DNA of 64,000 nt, from the NCBI GenBank assembly GCA_005843825.1, contig SZXX01000029.1:1-64000 (forward strand), read 5' to 3'. The notes beneath the pieces were generated by a model. The model was not told the DNA's origin, did not search any database, and was given only the letters and a program-made list of their open reading frames with translations. Shown piece by piece: positions 33,702 to 42,718 of the stretch (positions within the stretch are counted from its first letter, which is position 1; each line of letters starts with the position of its first letter). Both the position numbers and the translations under genes were made by a program. Source of the DNA: Chlorobium sp. GTDB lineage: Bacteria > Bacteroidota > Chlorobiia > Chlorobiales > Chlorobiaceae.

Positions 33702-35111
33702 TTATCTCGGGATTTCAATATTATTAGAAATTAATAGCTTCAAAATTTCAATTTTTAAGTCAATATAATCAAGATTCTCAACAATCTCTGATGTTAAAAG
33801 ATTATTATTTGATGATACTGAATATAAGATAGAACTTTTTAAGTAATTAACCGCTTCACTGACTATTGATTCATGATTTATACCGTAAATACAATCATGT
33901 ATAAACTTTCTCAATAATTCATTGTTTTGATAATAATGAACTCCTATTAATTTATCTATAATTTTTATCCCGAAATATATCACAGGTTTTCCTCTTAGCA
34001 ATGATTCAAGCCCTACAGTTCCAGTCAATGTAACTGTCGCTATTGATGAATCTATTAAGGAAAAAGAATCAATTTCTAATTTCACTAATGAAACTCCATC
34101 AATAGAATTGATATCTTTATAAAATGTCGGGTGTCTTTGAGATGAGGAACAATATTCAGTAAATGTAGCAGGATGCTCTTTTACATATATATTAATGTCT
34201 CGTGGTGTACATATTCGCAAACATTTAATTGCAATTATTTGCTGAGTAAATCCATACCCTTCCGGCAAACTTGTTTGTTCGGGTTGATATTGCAAATAAA
34301 ATATTAAATATTTTTTATTTGATTCAGGGATTATTGAAATTTTTTTATATTCTGAATAACAAATATATTTATTATAAATATCATGAGGCCTTTTTTTCCA
34401 TATTAGTACATCCTGCCAAAAATTATAGTATTTCTTTTTATTTTTATTTATACTTATTTTTAAATAGTATGGCATACCATCTGCATAGTCACCCTGAGTT
34501 TTAGATATATATTTTTCTACATATGCATAGCTTTTATCTAAATCGATAGCATTAAATTCTTTTTTAATAGCGCATATCTTTCTATCTTTCTTAAATCCAA
34601 TAGTTAAATACCCAAACAATTGTAATGGCCTAACTTCAAAAACCAAAACATCAATACCTAAATAATCAGCAACCATACAACGAACCCAAGACCTTATTTC
34701 ATGAGGCGTTGAAGCGGAAAATATATAGTCAGGCATAGTTTGTTTATAGTATGCCAAATATTCACATACGAAACCTGATATTAACCGATAAAAATTATTA
34801 ATCCCTATTCCATATCTTGGCATTAAGGTTGTTCGATCATAAAATAGAGCTGTATTTTCATTATTAAGTATATAATGAATTACATCAGTATATTCATCAA
34901 GAACATCAGAATTAGTATAAGTAATTTCATTATTGGGTATTCTATAATGAATTTTAATTGCTCCTTCTTTTTCTAATGAAATATATTGATTATATAATTC
35001 TTTATTTGACGTGCTAACAATAAGACAAATATCTTCATGAATTATATTTCCTAATAAGAATATATCCTCATAACGATAACTCTCTAATGGGATTTCAATA
35101 TTTAACGTCAT
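33702..35111 (-). CDS. Capsule-synthesis-like protein (GT-B fold)
   Basis: The 469-residue protein has no clear membrane span. Its C-terminal half shows IYVKEHPATF, then SFSLIDSSIATVTLTGTVGLESLLRGKPVIYFG. The pattern (KEHP, then a Ser/Thr-rich GTVGLE loop) is that of capsule-synthesis KpsC/KpsS-type and related GT-B proteins that act on lipid-linked glycans. The N-terminal half is unique and AT-rich. Which glycan it adds is unknown. There are 88 bases between it and the GNAT gene at 35200. Confidence 0.6.
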   Translation of the reverse strand: MTLNIEIPLESYRYEDIFLLGNIIHEDICLIVSTSNKELYNQYISLEKEGAIKIHYRIPNNEITYTNSDVLDEYTDVIHYILNNENTALFYDRTTLMPRYGIGINNFYRLISGFVCEYLAYYKQTMPDYIFSASTPHEIRSWVRCMVADYLGIDVLVFEVRPLQLFGYLTIGFKKDRKICAIKKEFNAIDLDKSYAYVEKYISKTQGDYADGMPYYLKISINKNKKKYYNFWQDVLIWKKRPHDIYNKYICYSEYKKISIIPESNKKYLIFYLQYQPEQTSLPEGYGFTQQIIAIKCLRICTPRDINIYVKEHPATFTEYCSSSQRHPTFYKDINSIDGVSLVKLEIDSFSLIDSSIATVTLTGTVGLESLLRGKPVIYFGIKIIDKLIGVHYYQNNELLRKFIHDCIYGINHESIVSEAVNYLKSSILYSVSSNNNLLTSEIVENLDYIDLKIEILKLLISNNIEIPR

Positions 35112-35199
35112 ACTCGATTTTAATTTGTGAACGTATCATGTAACAAGACGTTAAGAGGCCTTTCGGCTAGGAATCAGTAGTAAACAAAAAATAATAATA

Positions 35200-35736
35200 T
35201 CAGTCTTGCCTGAATTTCGCGTAATAAAGAAGATCCACCGGCACCCCGGCCACTAACTCCTGCTCTTTACGCACAGCTTCAAGGGTCATCCCTGAACGCT
35301 CCATCAGTTTAATCATGCCGTAATTTACAGATGTCGTTCCTGCGGTCAGCTTTCGAATGCCTTTCTGCTTGAGCAACCAGATCGTTAACGTGTTCCATGC
35401 ATCCTGCCCATATCCCTGACCCCAGACAGATTTATCACCGATCATAATACCAACATCTATCGTTCCATGATGCAGAGACAGATATGCGGTCAATGTGCCT
35501 AGTTGCCGGTGATCACTCATCGCACGAGCACTAAGAAAAAAATTTCCTGTTCCGGAAAATGAGCTAAGGTACCTCATAGAACTCTCCCTGTCGTGCTTCC
35601 TGAAGCGCTGATTGCTCAAGCGCACAACAGCAGGATCATTAAGCCAGCCGATATATCTATCATCTATATCGGCCTGTGTGAATGGCCTAAGCAAAACCTT
35701 TTCGCCAAACAACAACGGCATTTCATCTGAAAGCAT
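35200..35736 (-). CDS. GNAT acetyltransferase (RimJ/RimL-like; possible PseH)
   Basis: A 178-residue GNAT protein: LLRPFTQADIDDRYIGWLNDP at the start, VGIMIGDKSVWGQGYGQDAWN as the acetyl-CoA loop (motif A, GQGYG) and KLTAGTTSVNYGMIKLMERSGM. PseH and LegH enzymes, which N-acetylate the 4-amino sugar in nonulosonic-acid paths, belong to this group and size. Here a pseudaminic-acid-type set begins nearby, but a second GNAT domain is fused to PseG at 41202, so either may supply PseH activity. A start at 35721 is also possible. Confidence 0.75.
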   Translation of the reverse strand: MLSDEMPLLFGEKVLLRPFTQADIDDRYIGWLNDPAVVRLSNQRFRKHDRESSMRYLSSFSGTGNFFLSARAMSDHRQLGTLTAYLSLHHGTIDVGIMIGDKSVWGQGYGQDAWNTLTIWLLKQKGIRKLTAGTTSVNYGMIKLMERSGMTLEAVRKEQELVAGVPVDLLYYAKFRQD

Positions 35737-35910
35737 ATTTCATGATAAATATTTTCTACGTTTTGAAGTTTGTTTGAATATGTTGAAAAATTAGAGTGTA
35801 GTTGTGAACGTTGCTGCATTCATGAAGGTCTTGGGTAATCTTGAGTTGCATTGCCAACAGCAATCCCAGTACCCATTTCCGCTTCCAATGCACTAGTGTC
35901 AGTGCTAACC

Positions 35911-37068
35911 TTATGGTTGTGGCGTTGAGCGATGTCCATTAATACTATTATCGAGTATATTCTCAAGTAACAAAACTGTGCGCACAACCGACTCATTAAC
36001 AAATACATCATTGACAGAAGAGTACAATGGTCTTCCTGAATTCAGAAGATGCTTTAGCTCTTTTCGGAGCCTAATAGAACTATAAACGCATGGTATTCTG
36101 CTTTTCAAAGGAAAAGGAAGCCATTTCATTTCAAACTCACGTGGAATTACGGAAAGCACATTACATCCCAGCAGAGCTGCCTCCAAAAGCGACATGGAGG
36201 TCATGCCAACAACCAAATCTGCCGCATAAAGCATTTCATGCGGTTCCCCACCAAAGCTGACCATATTCAATTCAGCTCGATATTGCTCGTAATCATTTGC
36301 ATCATCTTTTGGATGGGCACGCAATACGACATAGGGCGTATCATCGAACAATTTAGCGGCATCAAGAAGCTCTTCAAGAATAATTTCAGTTCTACCTTTT
36401 GCAGAGCCTCGACCTGAAAATGTGTAATCCTTGATTACCTCTGCTTTGAGCGGATCAAGACGCGCTGAGACTTCGCTGAGAAATATTATTACTTTCTGGT
36501 CTGGTTTCAGGTCTGGAAAAAGACGTGTCCGTATAGTGCTCCTCTCCTTTTTTGCAAACTTCATTCCCAGTTCCCGAACAAAGTCATAATGTGGATGACC
36601 GCATTCAATCACACTGTCGGTTGATGCGCCCAAATCAACAAACTTTTTTTTTATCGAACCGTCAGGAACGAGAATCCAGTCAGGAGCATGAAACAATGCA
36701 TCGTCCGAACGCCCGCTGAACCTCTTTTCATGGTTCATGGCGGCATCGATGCAACCGACGCTCTGAATGCCAGCATCCCTTGCGGCATGAATCAGGGGAA
36801 ATGCGAATGTATCGGGATTGCACGCCGTCCCTACAACAAGAAGGCGAGGTGCATACTCATTTATAACATCTGCTGCCGACATTCCTGGCGAAATCGGCTC
36901 ATTGGCGATTCCCCGCAGTGTAAGGTGATCCCTTGCAATTCCATCGGTGAGAACCTTTATCCCTAAACCCTTGTCAATTATTCCTTTTACAAGAGGAGCG
37001 ACATAATTTGCCGCACCGGGGTCCTGAACAAAAATCAGAATATCTATTGAGTTATTCAAGGGTACCAC
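35911..37068 (-). CDS. Probable glycosyltransferase, nonulosonic-acid locus type (GT-B fold)
   Basis: A 385-residue protein with a GTG start (37068), four bases after the upstream aminotransferase stop. It begins IDILIFVQDPGAANYVAPL, has HPHYDF, RAHPKDD and YAADLVVGMTSMSLLEAALLGCNVLSV, a Ser-rich motif next to an Ala/Leu loop as in CDP-sugar and GT-B sialyl-type transferases. The position at the end of the nonulosonic-acid genes makes transfer of the CMP-sugar a reasonable guess. No single family was recognised. Confidence 0.55.
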   Translation of the reverse strand: MVPLNNSIDILIFVQDPGAANYVAPLVKGIIDKGLGIKVLTDGIARDHLTLRGIANEPISPGMSAADVINEYAPRLLVVGTACNPDTFAFPLIHAARDAGIQSVGCIDAAMNHEKRFSGRSDDALFHAPDWILVPDGSIKKKFVDLGASTDSVIECGHPHYDFVRELGMKFAKKERSTIRTRLFPDLKPDQKVIIFLSEVSARLDPLKAEVIKDYTFSGRGSAKGRTEIILEELLDAAKLFDDTPYVVLRAHPKDDANDYEQYRAELNMVSFGGEPHEMLYAADLVVGMTSMSLLEAALLGCNVLSVIPREFEMKWLPFPLKSRIPCVYSSIRLRKELKHLLNSGRPLYSSVNDVFVNESVVRTVLLLENILDNSINGHRSTPQP

Positions 37069-37071
37069 GAC

Positions 37072-38352
37072 CTACTTTTGCTCCCGCAGAACATCCAGAT
37101 TTACCCAAATCTTTTGAAAAGCCTGAACTATAAGATCAATCTGGCGATCAGTATAGTAATACTCACACATACCTATGCCCATGTATCCACCATCATTGAG
37201 CGCCTCAGCCACGGGGCAGATCCCCTTCTCGTATGAAACCGACCCCTTATAGAAAGGGGCAGACCAGGGAAATCCCTTTGTCCCGTAAGCCTGCTTCCTT
37301 TGATACATCGGCAAAAGATGCAGATTTATATAGCTATTGCTGATCGACACCCCTTCAGCGGCAAGCGCATCAACTATCTGGTTTCTGCTGACACCATTCT
37401 GCTTCGCATCGTACAAAAGTGGGTACACATAATAGACATGGGTACAATCAGGTTTGACAACTGGCGGCGTCAAACCTGTCAGCCCCGAAATTCCAGCCGA
37501 AAGACGGTTGGCGGCATGAATCCTCTCGTTAACCAGATCTTTCAACTTCTTCAACTGCTCGATACCGATGGCTGCTTCGATTTCCGTCATCCTGAAATTG
37601 AACCCGATCATGTTGGACAGGTCGGTCACCCCCTTGTCTCCGACAACGGACTCCGCATGGTTCCGTATGAGTTGCATTCTTTCGGCCAATGCGTCATCAT
37701 TGGTAACGCATACCCCACCTTCACCAGTATGGATGTGTTTGTGGTAGTTCAGGCTAAAAACACCGATATCGGCAATCGTACCGACATACTTCCCCTTATA
37801 GCGGGCTCCTGGTGCCTGTGCACAGTCTTCAATAACCCTGAGACCATGCCGATGCGCGATTTTCATAATTTCATCGAGATCAGCAGCCTGTCCGAAGATA
37901 TCCGTAACAACTATTGCCTTTGTAAGGGGTGTAATCCGTTTTTCTATGGATGCAGGATAAAGATTGAAGGTCTCACGGTCGATATCCGCAAATACAGGAA
38001 TACCGTTCCACACAAGTATCGCCGTCGCGGTAGCACTCATGGTCCAGGGGCTGACAATCACCTCATCGCCAGGTTCGATGCCAATCGCACCGATCGCAGC
38101 CATAATCCCAGAAGTATTTGAATTTACAGTAACGGCATGCCTTACATCAAAATACTGTGCCCATGCCTTTTCGAAAGCCTGAACCTTTTCTCCGCCATAA
38201 AAATCAGCATCCCAGCAACCGAGGAATTTGGATAGCACACCACTCTTCATAACCTCCTGAACCGCAGCAGCCTCCTCGCCACCTATGGAATTGTACCTTG
38301 CGAAAGATTCCGTTATCGTTTTGGGGCCGCCAAACAGCGCAAGCTCATTCAT
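37072..38352 (-). CDS. DegT/DnrJ/EryC1-type sugar aminotransferase
   Basis: The 426-residue PLP enzyme opens with NELALFGGPKTITESF and has VNSNTSGIMAAIGAIGIEPGDEVIV, IEDCAQAPGARYKGKYVG, and the PLP-Lys loop FSLNYHKHIHTGEGGV. These make 3- or 4-amino sugars from keto-sugars with Glu as amino donor. It lies with an oxidoreductase (38365) and a cytidylyltransferase (39330), which together may change a second position of the nonulosonic acid or its precursor. It is distinct from PseC at 46914. Confidence 0.85.
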   Translation of the reverse strand: MNELALFGGPKTITESFARYNSIGGEEAAAVQEVMKSGVLSKFLGCWDADFYGGEKVQAFEKAWAQYFDVRHAVTVNSNTSGIMAAIGAIGIEPGDEVIVSPWTMSATATAILVWNGIPVFADIDRETFNLYPASIEKRITPLTKAIVVTDIFGQAADLDEIMKIAHRHGLRVIEDCAQAPGARYKGKYVGTIADIGVFSLNYHKHIHTGEGGVCVTNDDALAERMQLIRNHAESVVGDKGVTDLSNMIGFNFRMTEIEAAIGIEQLKKLKDLVNERIHAANRLSAGISGLTGLTPPVVKPDCTHVYYVYPLLYDAKQNGVSRNQIVDALAAEGVSISNSYINLHLLPMYQRKQAYGTKGFPWSAPFYKGSVSYEKGICPVAEALNDGGYMGIGMCEYYYTDRQIDLIVQAFQKIWVNLDVLREQK

Positions 38353-38364
38353 ATAATTTCTGAT

Positions 38365-39333
38365 TCAGAGTTGATTGCATATTTCTTCAATTGTAACAAG
38401 AGAGGCCAATGCACTTTGACCGTCGGATGCAAGAGGAGTCCCTGCTGTCAGATGACTGTAGAGACCCTCAAGCACATGCCACTGATATCGATAAATGTCG
38501 GTCGGAATAGAAAACTTGTTGCGGGTCAAGTTGAAATATCCTTTATAAACGGGATCCAGCTCGACTTTCTGATAATCAATGACCCTTCCTCCGTCACTGT
38601 ATCTGACAACACCACCTGTGCCGACAAGTTCAATATCAGCCATTGAAAAACAGTCATGTCTTCCTGCAAGAAAAACAATATCGGCTTTACCAATCCGGAT
38701 GCAGACATCAGGCTCTGGATCATCGTTCTGAAACTTCCCTCCCTTGTTAAGGATTCTGAAACAAACGACATCTCCTAGAAGAAATCTTAGAAGATCAAGG
38801 AAGTGAGAGCCGTTATTCAGAAAACCTTTGGTATACCACACAGTCCCTTTGTAAATATCTCCAATAGAACCGTCATCTATCGCTTGCTTCAGAGTTAAAA
38901 CTCCGGGCTCAAAACGTCTGATAAAATTCACAAGAAGCGAACATCTGGAGTGTTGAGCTAAATCAACCATTTTTTCGGCATCAGTCACGCTCCCCGCGAT
39001 AGGCTTCTCACACAATACAGCCAAGGGACGATCGAATACTACCCTCTGAAAAACATCATAATGGTGTTTTGTAGGAACGGCAATTGAAACGACTGAAGGC
39101 TGAACATGGTCATAAAGATCGTCTATCGTAGCAAAGGCCGGGCACTTGAATTTTTCAACAAAACAGCGTCGCTGTTTCTCGTCAGCATCAACCCCTCCAA
39201 CCAAATCAAATCCTGGATGGTGTAAAAACCCACCCGCGTGAGTCATGATCTGAGAACCGTCCTGATCGTCATAATCGAACTCTTGACCTATCTTTCCCAG
39301 CCCAATAACTGCAGCGGCAAACCTGTTGCTCAT
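38365..39333 (-). CDS. Gfo/Idh/MocA-family oxidoreductase
   Basis: The 322-residue protein has an N-terminal Rossmann fold (VIGLGKIGQEFDYDD) and the EKP motif of the family as CEKPIAGSVTDAEKM. The C-terminal domain is typical. It would oxidise or reduce a sugar hydroxyl with NAD(P). It overlaps the cytidylyltransferase gene by 4 bases and precedes the DegT-type aminotransferase by 12 bases, so an oxidation-then-transamination pair (making an extra amino group) is plausible. Confidence 0.82.
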   Translation of the reverse strand: MSNRFAAAVIGLGKIGQEFDYDDQDGSQIMTHAGGFLHHPGFDLVGGVDADEKQRRCFVEKFKCPAFATIDDLYDHVQPSVVSIAVPTKHHYDVFQRVVFDRPLAVLCEKPIAGSVTDAEKMVDLAQHSRCSLLVNFIRRFEPGVLTLKQAIDDGSIGDIYKGTVWYTKGFLNNGSHFLDLLRFLLGDVVCFRILNKGGKFQNDDPEPDVCIRIGKADIVFLAGRHDCFSMADIELVGTGGVVRYSDGGRVIDYQKVELDPVYKGYFNLTRNKFSIPTDIYRYQWHVLEGLYSHLTAGTPLASDGQSALASLVTIEEICNQL

Positions 39334-40064
39334 GTATCGTACTTCCTCTTAACTTCCATGTTGATTGCCCGCCATTCCACGTTCTCCCTTAGTAGTTTGA
39401 TAATATCAGCACAGGTAAACAAGGGATTTACTTCTCCAAAATGCTCTATCACATTCCTTATAAGTTCATAATCCTTCGGTTCATCCAGGGTCAAATGCAA
39501 ATCAGGCCATGTAAGTTCAGGAGGTGCGATTAAGTACAAATGTTTGAAGATTCCGGGATTCTTTCTGATATGAAGAGTGACATGTTCATGATCAAGCGCA
39601 TCATCAGTCATGGTCGCAGACTTTTTCAACGTGCTTAAGCGATAAACCTGGGTATCCATCCCGCCGGGATAACTCTCAATTTGGGCGTTGGTGATATAAT
39701 CGCAATCATTATGAAGAAACATTCTTATATGATGTTCTATAATCTGAGGATCGATAACAGGGCAATCTCCCGTTATTTCCACCACGATTTCAGCTTGAAC
39801 TGAATCTGCTGCTCCAATAACCCTAGCCATGACATCATTTTCACTTCCTCGATAACAGGCAACTCCTTTTTTACTGGCAACTTCGACCAAACAATCATCA
39901 GAGGAATTGACCGTTGTTGCCAAAACTATTTCGTTGAGAGATGGCACGCTCATCAATCGATTGATCAAATGTTCCAACATTGGCTTCCCGTTTGCTGGCA
40001 ATAAAACCTTACCCGGCAAGCGGCTCGATGTCATACGAGCTTCGATAGTAGCCACAATTTTCAT
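39330..40064 (-). CDS. SpsF/PseF-like cytidylyltransferase
   Basis: A 244-residue protein opening MKIVATIEARMTSSRLPGKVLLP, with VEITGDCPVIDP and LDEPKDYELIRNV. It is a nucleotidyltransferase of the SpsF type, expected to activate a nonulosonic acid with CTP or a related sugar. It is the second such domain in this locus; the first is the N-terminal half of the fusion protein at 42719-44746. The ATG start leaves an 80-base gap after the pseI gene. Confidence 0.82.
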   Translation of the reverse strand: MKIVATIEARMTSSRLPGKVLLPANGKPMLEHLINRLMSVPSLNEIVLATTVNSSDDCLVEVASKKGVACYRGSENDVMARVIGAADSVQAEIVVEITGDCPVIDPQIIEHHIRMFLHNDCDYITNAQIESYPGGMDTQVYRLSTLKKSATMTDDALDHEHVTLHIRKNPGIFKHLYLIAPPELTWPDLHLTLDEPKDYELIRNVIEHFGEVNPLFTCADIIKLLRENVEWRAINMEVKRKYDT

Positions 40065-40143
40065 AAAAATAAGTCTTTTTTTAAGGGATGATTTCTCTAC
40101 GAATTAAATAGCTAAACTGAATGTGAAGCGACCATAAGCTTGA

Positions 40144-41205
40144 TTATCCTAATAATTCAAACTTGATCGCTGTCCCTCGAACCACATCCAGCTTAACAAT
40201 CCTCCCCAGAATAATATCCAAATACTTTGGAGGTAACCCCAAGCCCGGACGAATCGCTTGCACGTTGTCTTTAGTGAGCACCTCACCAGCTTTCATATTC
40301 TGCACAATATAGAGAGAACGACGATACTGCAGTGACATTTGCTCTGCATCAGTGATCCCATAACTTACGTGACCAAGGGACTGCCATGCTCGTTCTGTTT
40401 CTAAAACAAGTTGAGTCATTTCTACCGGCTCCATTGAAAATGCGCTATCTACGCCACCTGCGGCACGATTAAGGGTGAAGTGTTTCTCGATAATTGATGC
40501 GCCCAATGCGACACTGGCAACAGATACTCCAACGCCCAGGGTGTGGTCGGAAAGTCCGACTTCGCAACGGAACAGATCACGCAGGTGAGGAATAGTCAAT
40601 ATATTAGTATTGTCTGCCGTTGCGGGATACGTGCTTGTACACTTGAGCAGAATAAGATCTTTGCAACCCGCATCCCGGGCTGCACGAACTGTTTCATCAA
40701 GTTCAGCAACTGTTGCCATCCCTGTTGAAATAATCAAGGGCTTCCCGGTGGCAGCCACCCGACGAATAAGCGGCAAGTCTGTATTCTCAAACGAGGCTAT
40801 CTTATAGCACGGCACATCCAGACTTTCGAGAAAGTCGACTGCGGTATCATTGAAGGGAGTACTGAATGCAATCATGCCCAGTTTACGAGCGCGCTCAAAA
40901 ATTGGCTTATGCCACTCCCATGGAGTATAGGCTTCACTGTAAAGCTTGTATAGCGAAGTGCCAGTCCATAAACTATTGGGATCACTGATATGAAACTCCC
41001 GTTCATCCAGATCAAGAGTCATCGTGTCAGGAGTATAGGTCTGTATTTTAAGTGCATGAGCACCAGACTTAGCTGCCGCTGCAACGATTTCTAGTGCTCG
41101 TTCAAGCGACTGATTATGGTTGCCGGACATTTCTGCTATGATGAAAGGTGGATGGTTTTTCCCTATCATTCTGCCGCCTATTTTGAACCCGTCAATCATA
41201 GTCAT
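40144..41205 (-). CDS. pseI: PseI/NeuB-family nonulosonic-acid synthase
   Basis: The 353-residue enzyme has an N-terminal TIM barrel: PFIIAEMSGNHNQS, ALKIQTYTPDTMTL, FSTPFNDTAVDFL, KIASFENTDLPLI, STGMATVAELDE, LSDHTLG and EKHFTLNR; the C-terminal SAF (antifreeze-like) domain starts near residue 300. It condenses a 6-deoxy-diacetamido-hexose with phosphoenolpyruvate to pseudaminic acid. The PseI type is suggested by the adjacent PseG and PseB/PseC genes and by the MSGNHNQS start. It overlaps pseG by 4 bases. Confidence 0.88.
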   Translation of the reverse strand: MTMIDGFKIGGRMIGKNHPPFIIAEMSGNHNQSLERALEIVAAAAKSGAHALKIQTYTPDTMTLDLDEREFHISDPNSLWTGTSLYKLYSEAYTPWEWHKPIFERARKLGMIAFSTPFNDTAVDFLESLDVPCYKIASFENTDLPLIRRVAATGKPLIISTGMATVAELDETVRAARDAGCKDLILLKCTSTYPATADNTNILTIPHLRDLFRCEVGLSDHTLGVGVSVASVALGASIIEKHFTLNRAAGGVDSAFSMEPVEMTQLVLETERAWQSLGHVSYGITDAEQMSLQYRRSLYIVQNMKAGEVLTKDNVQAIRPGLGLPPKYLDIILGRIVKLDVVRGTAIKFELLG

Positions 41206-42707
41206 GCAAGTTCTTTAATGTATGAGGTTGACTCAACCCGATAGCCTGCCCCCAAAAACAGATGGTTGGAACGTCCGTTATCACCGAGAACACAAGCTAC
41301 AATCTTTCGTATTTCAGGATAATGAATTGAAAACCAATGTTCAGCGCACTGCAACAAGTCTCCCCCAACTCCAGATTCTTTTAAACCAGGAACAAGATAG
41401 ATCGAAACTTCAGCTTCATCATCCTTGTTATCGAATCGAACGACTCCTACCGGCTCGCTATTACTATACCCTATAAGCAACACATTGTCAGGAGATGTCA
41501 GGACTTTAGCAAACCATTTTCCATGATCCTCCCAACTGATTACCTCTCTGTTGCGAGATACAGCCCTGATTTTTGGGTGATTACGCCACTCGAAAATCAT
41601 CTTCGAGTCACCTTTGCCTGCAACTCGCATTTCAATCCCACTGCACCCCATGCCTCTCATGACTCGCAAAACACCTCTACCATCAACAGCCTGCAAGTCA
41701 TTATTTGAGATGAATTTTATCAAGTTACTATTGTCTATGAGTGCAGGTAAATGACGATTAATAAAAGTCTTTAAGTCGCCATTTATTTCAGGTGCGTACA
41801 GCAACCCGCAGCTTGCAGCATCGGCAACCTGCTTACTCTGATTTGAAGCTGTGCTGATTGCAAATGCTGGCAACCCTAAACAACACCGCTCCCAAGTAGC
41901 TGAACCTCCGGCACCAATAGCAAGATCAGCTTTTGCCATCAACTCCGCCATTCGATCAGTTTGTACATAACAGGAAAGCAAATATTCTGAACACGCTGAT
42001 TCAATCTGTTCGCGATAAGGATGTTGTGCGCCTATGACTACATCAATATGCAACCCGCTCATACCAAGACCAGCCAGTTCTTCAATGGTTAATCCTGTGA
42101 AGTTATCGGCATCAACGCCACCAAAAAACACAAGAATTCTTTTTACTGGTCCCGTGCGAGGTCTAACCTGCTGACGCCATTGACGGAATTCTTCACGAAG
42201 AAGAGCATAATGCGGCCCAAGCAATAATTGGCAGTTTACAGGAACCTTACCTGTGTAGCGAGTTTCCATGTCCGCATAATAATTCTGATCGAGCAGTATA
42301 TCGCAGTCATGCAAGCGGTCAGCAATGTCGTCAATGACCAAAATAGTTTTGACTATTTGCCGAAGTTTAGACTCCCAACGAGCATCTAATGCGTAATGAT
42401 CAACCACCAACCAATCCCAGATTCTATCTGAGAGGAGTTGAAACGCCTCTTCTGCATCGCTTCGCTGAGAAGTACCCAGCCAATGAGAATGAGCCAAGTC
42501 ATCAACATTTTCATTTGCCTGATTCTCAAGCATCATAAATTCATAACCCTTATTCAGCAACAAACCCTGCAAGTGCTCTAGCAAATGACGGCTTATAAAT
42601 CGAATTTGTGCCCCTCGCTGGCTCAACACATCTGCTAAAGTTAAGCAACGCATAAAATGTCCAGTTCCGATTTGGCTTGATGCATCAACACGGAAGGCAA
42701 TGTTCAT
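41202..42707 (-). CDS. pseG: PseG UDP-sugar hydrolase fused to a PseH-like GNAT domain
   Basis: The ATG at 42707 gives 501 residues; a TTG at 42722 is the alternative. The N-terminal part (1-345) is PseG: FRVDASSQIGTGHFMRCLTL with the conserved His, a middle ILVFFGGVDADNFT, and GAGGSATWERCCLGLPAFA. It releases UDP from the altrose-type sugar. From about residue 350 a GNAT domain (MIFEWRNHPKIRAVSRN, YLVPGLKESGVGGDLL, LGAGY) could do the PseH step. This puts two successive steps in one chain. It lies between the fusion transferase and pseI. Confidence 0.85.
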   Translation of the reverse strand: MNIAFRVDASSQIGTGHFMRCLTLADVLSQRGAQIRFISRHLLEHLQGLLLNKGYEFMMLENQANENVDDLAHSHWLGTSQRSDAEEAFQLLSDRIWDWLVVDHYALDARWESKLRQIVKTILVIDDIADRLHDCDILLDQNYYADMETRYTGKVPVNCQLLLGPHYALLREEFRQWRQQVRPRTGPVKRILVFFGGVDADNFTGLTIEELAGLGMSGLHIDVVIGAQHPYREQIESACSEYLLSCYVQTDRMAELMAKADLAIGAGGSATWERCCLGLPAFAISTASNQSKQVADAASCGLLYAPEINGDLKTFINRHLPALIDNSNLIKFISNNDLQAVDGRGVLRVMRGMGCSGIEMRVAGKGDSKMIFEWRNHPKIRAVSRNREVISWEDHGKWFAKVLTSPDNVLLIGYSNSEPVGVVRFDNKDDEAEVSIYLVPGLKESGVGGDLLQCAEHWFSIHYPEIRKIVACVLGDNGRSNHLFLGAGYRVESTSYIKELA

Positions 42708-42718
42708 TATATAGGCAT

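Noticed and set aside
35820-36011. A 63-residue minus-strand frame after the GT-B gene
   Set aside because: It overlaps the 3' end of the GT-B gene in another frame and its unique tail (SALEAEMGTG region) has no ribosome site or known family.
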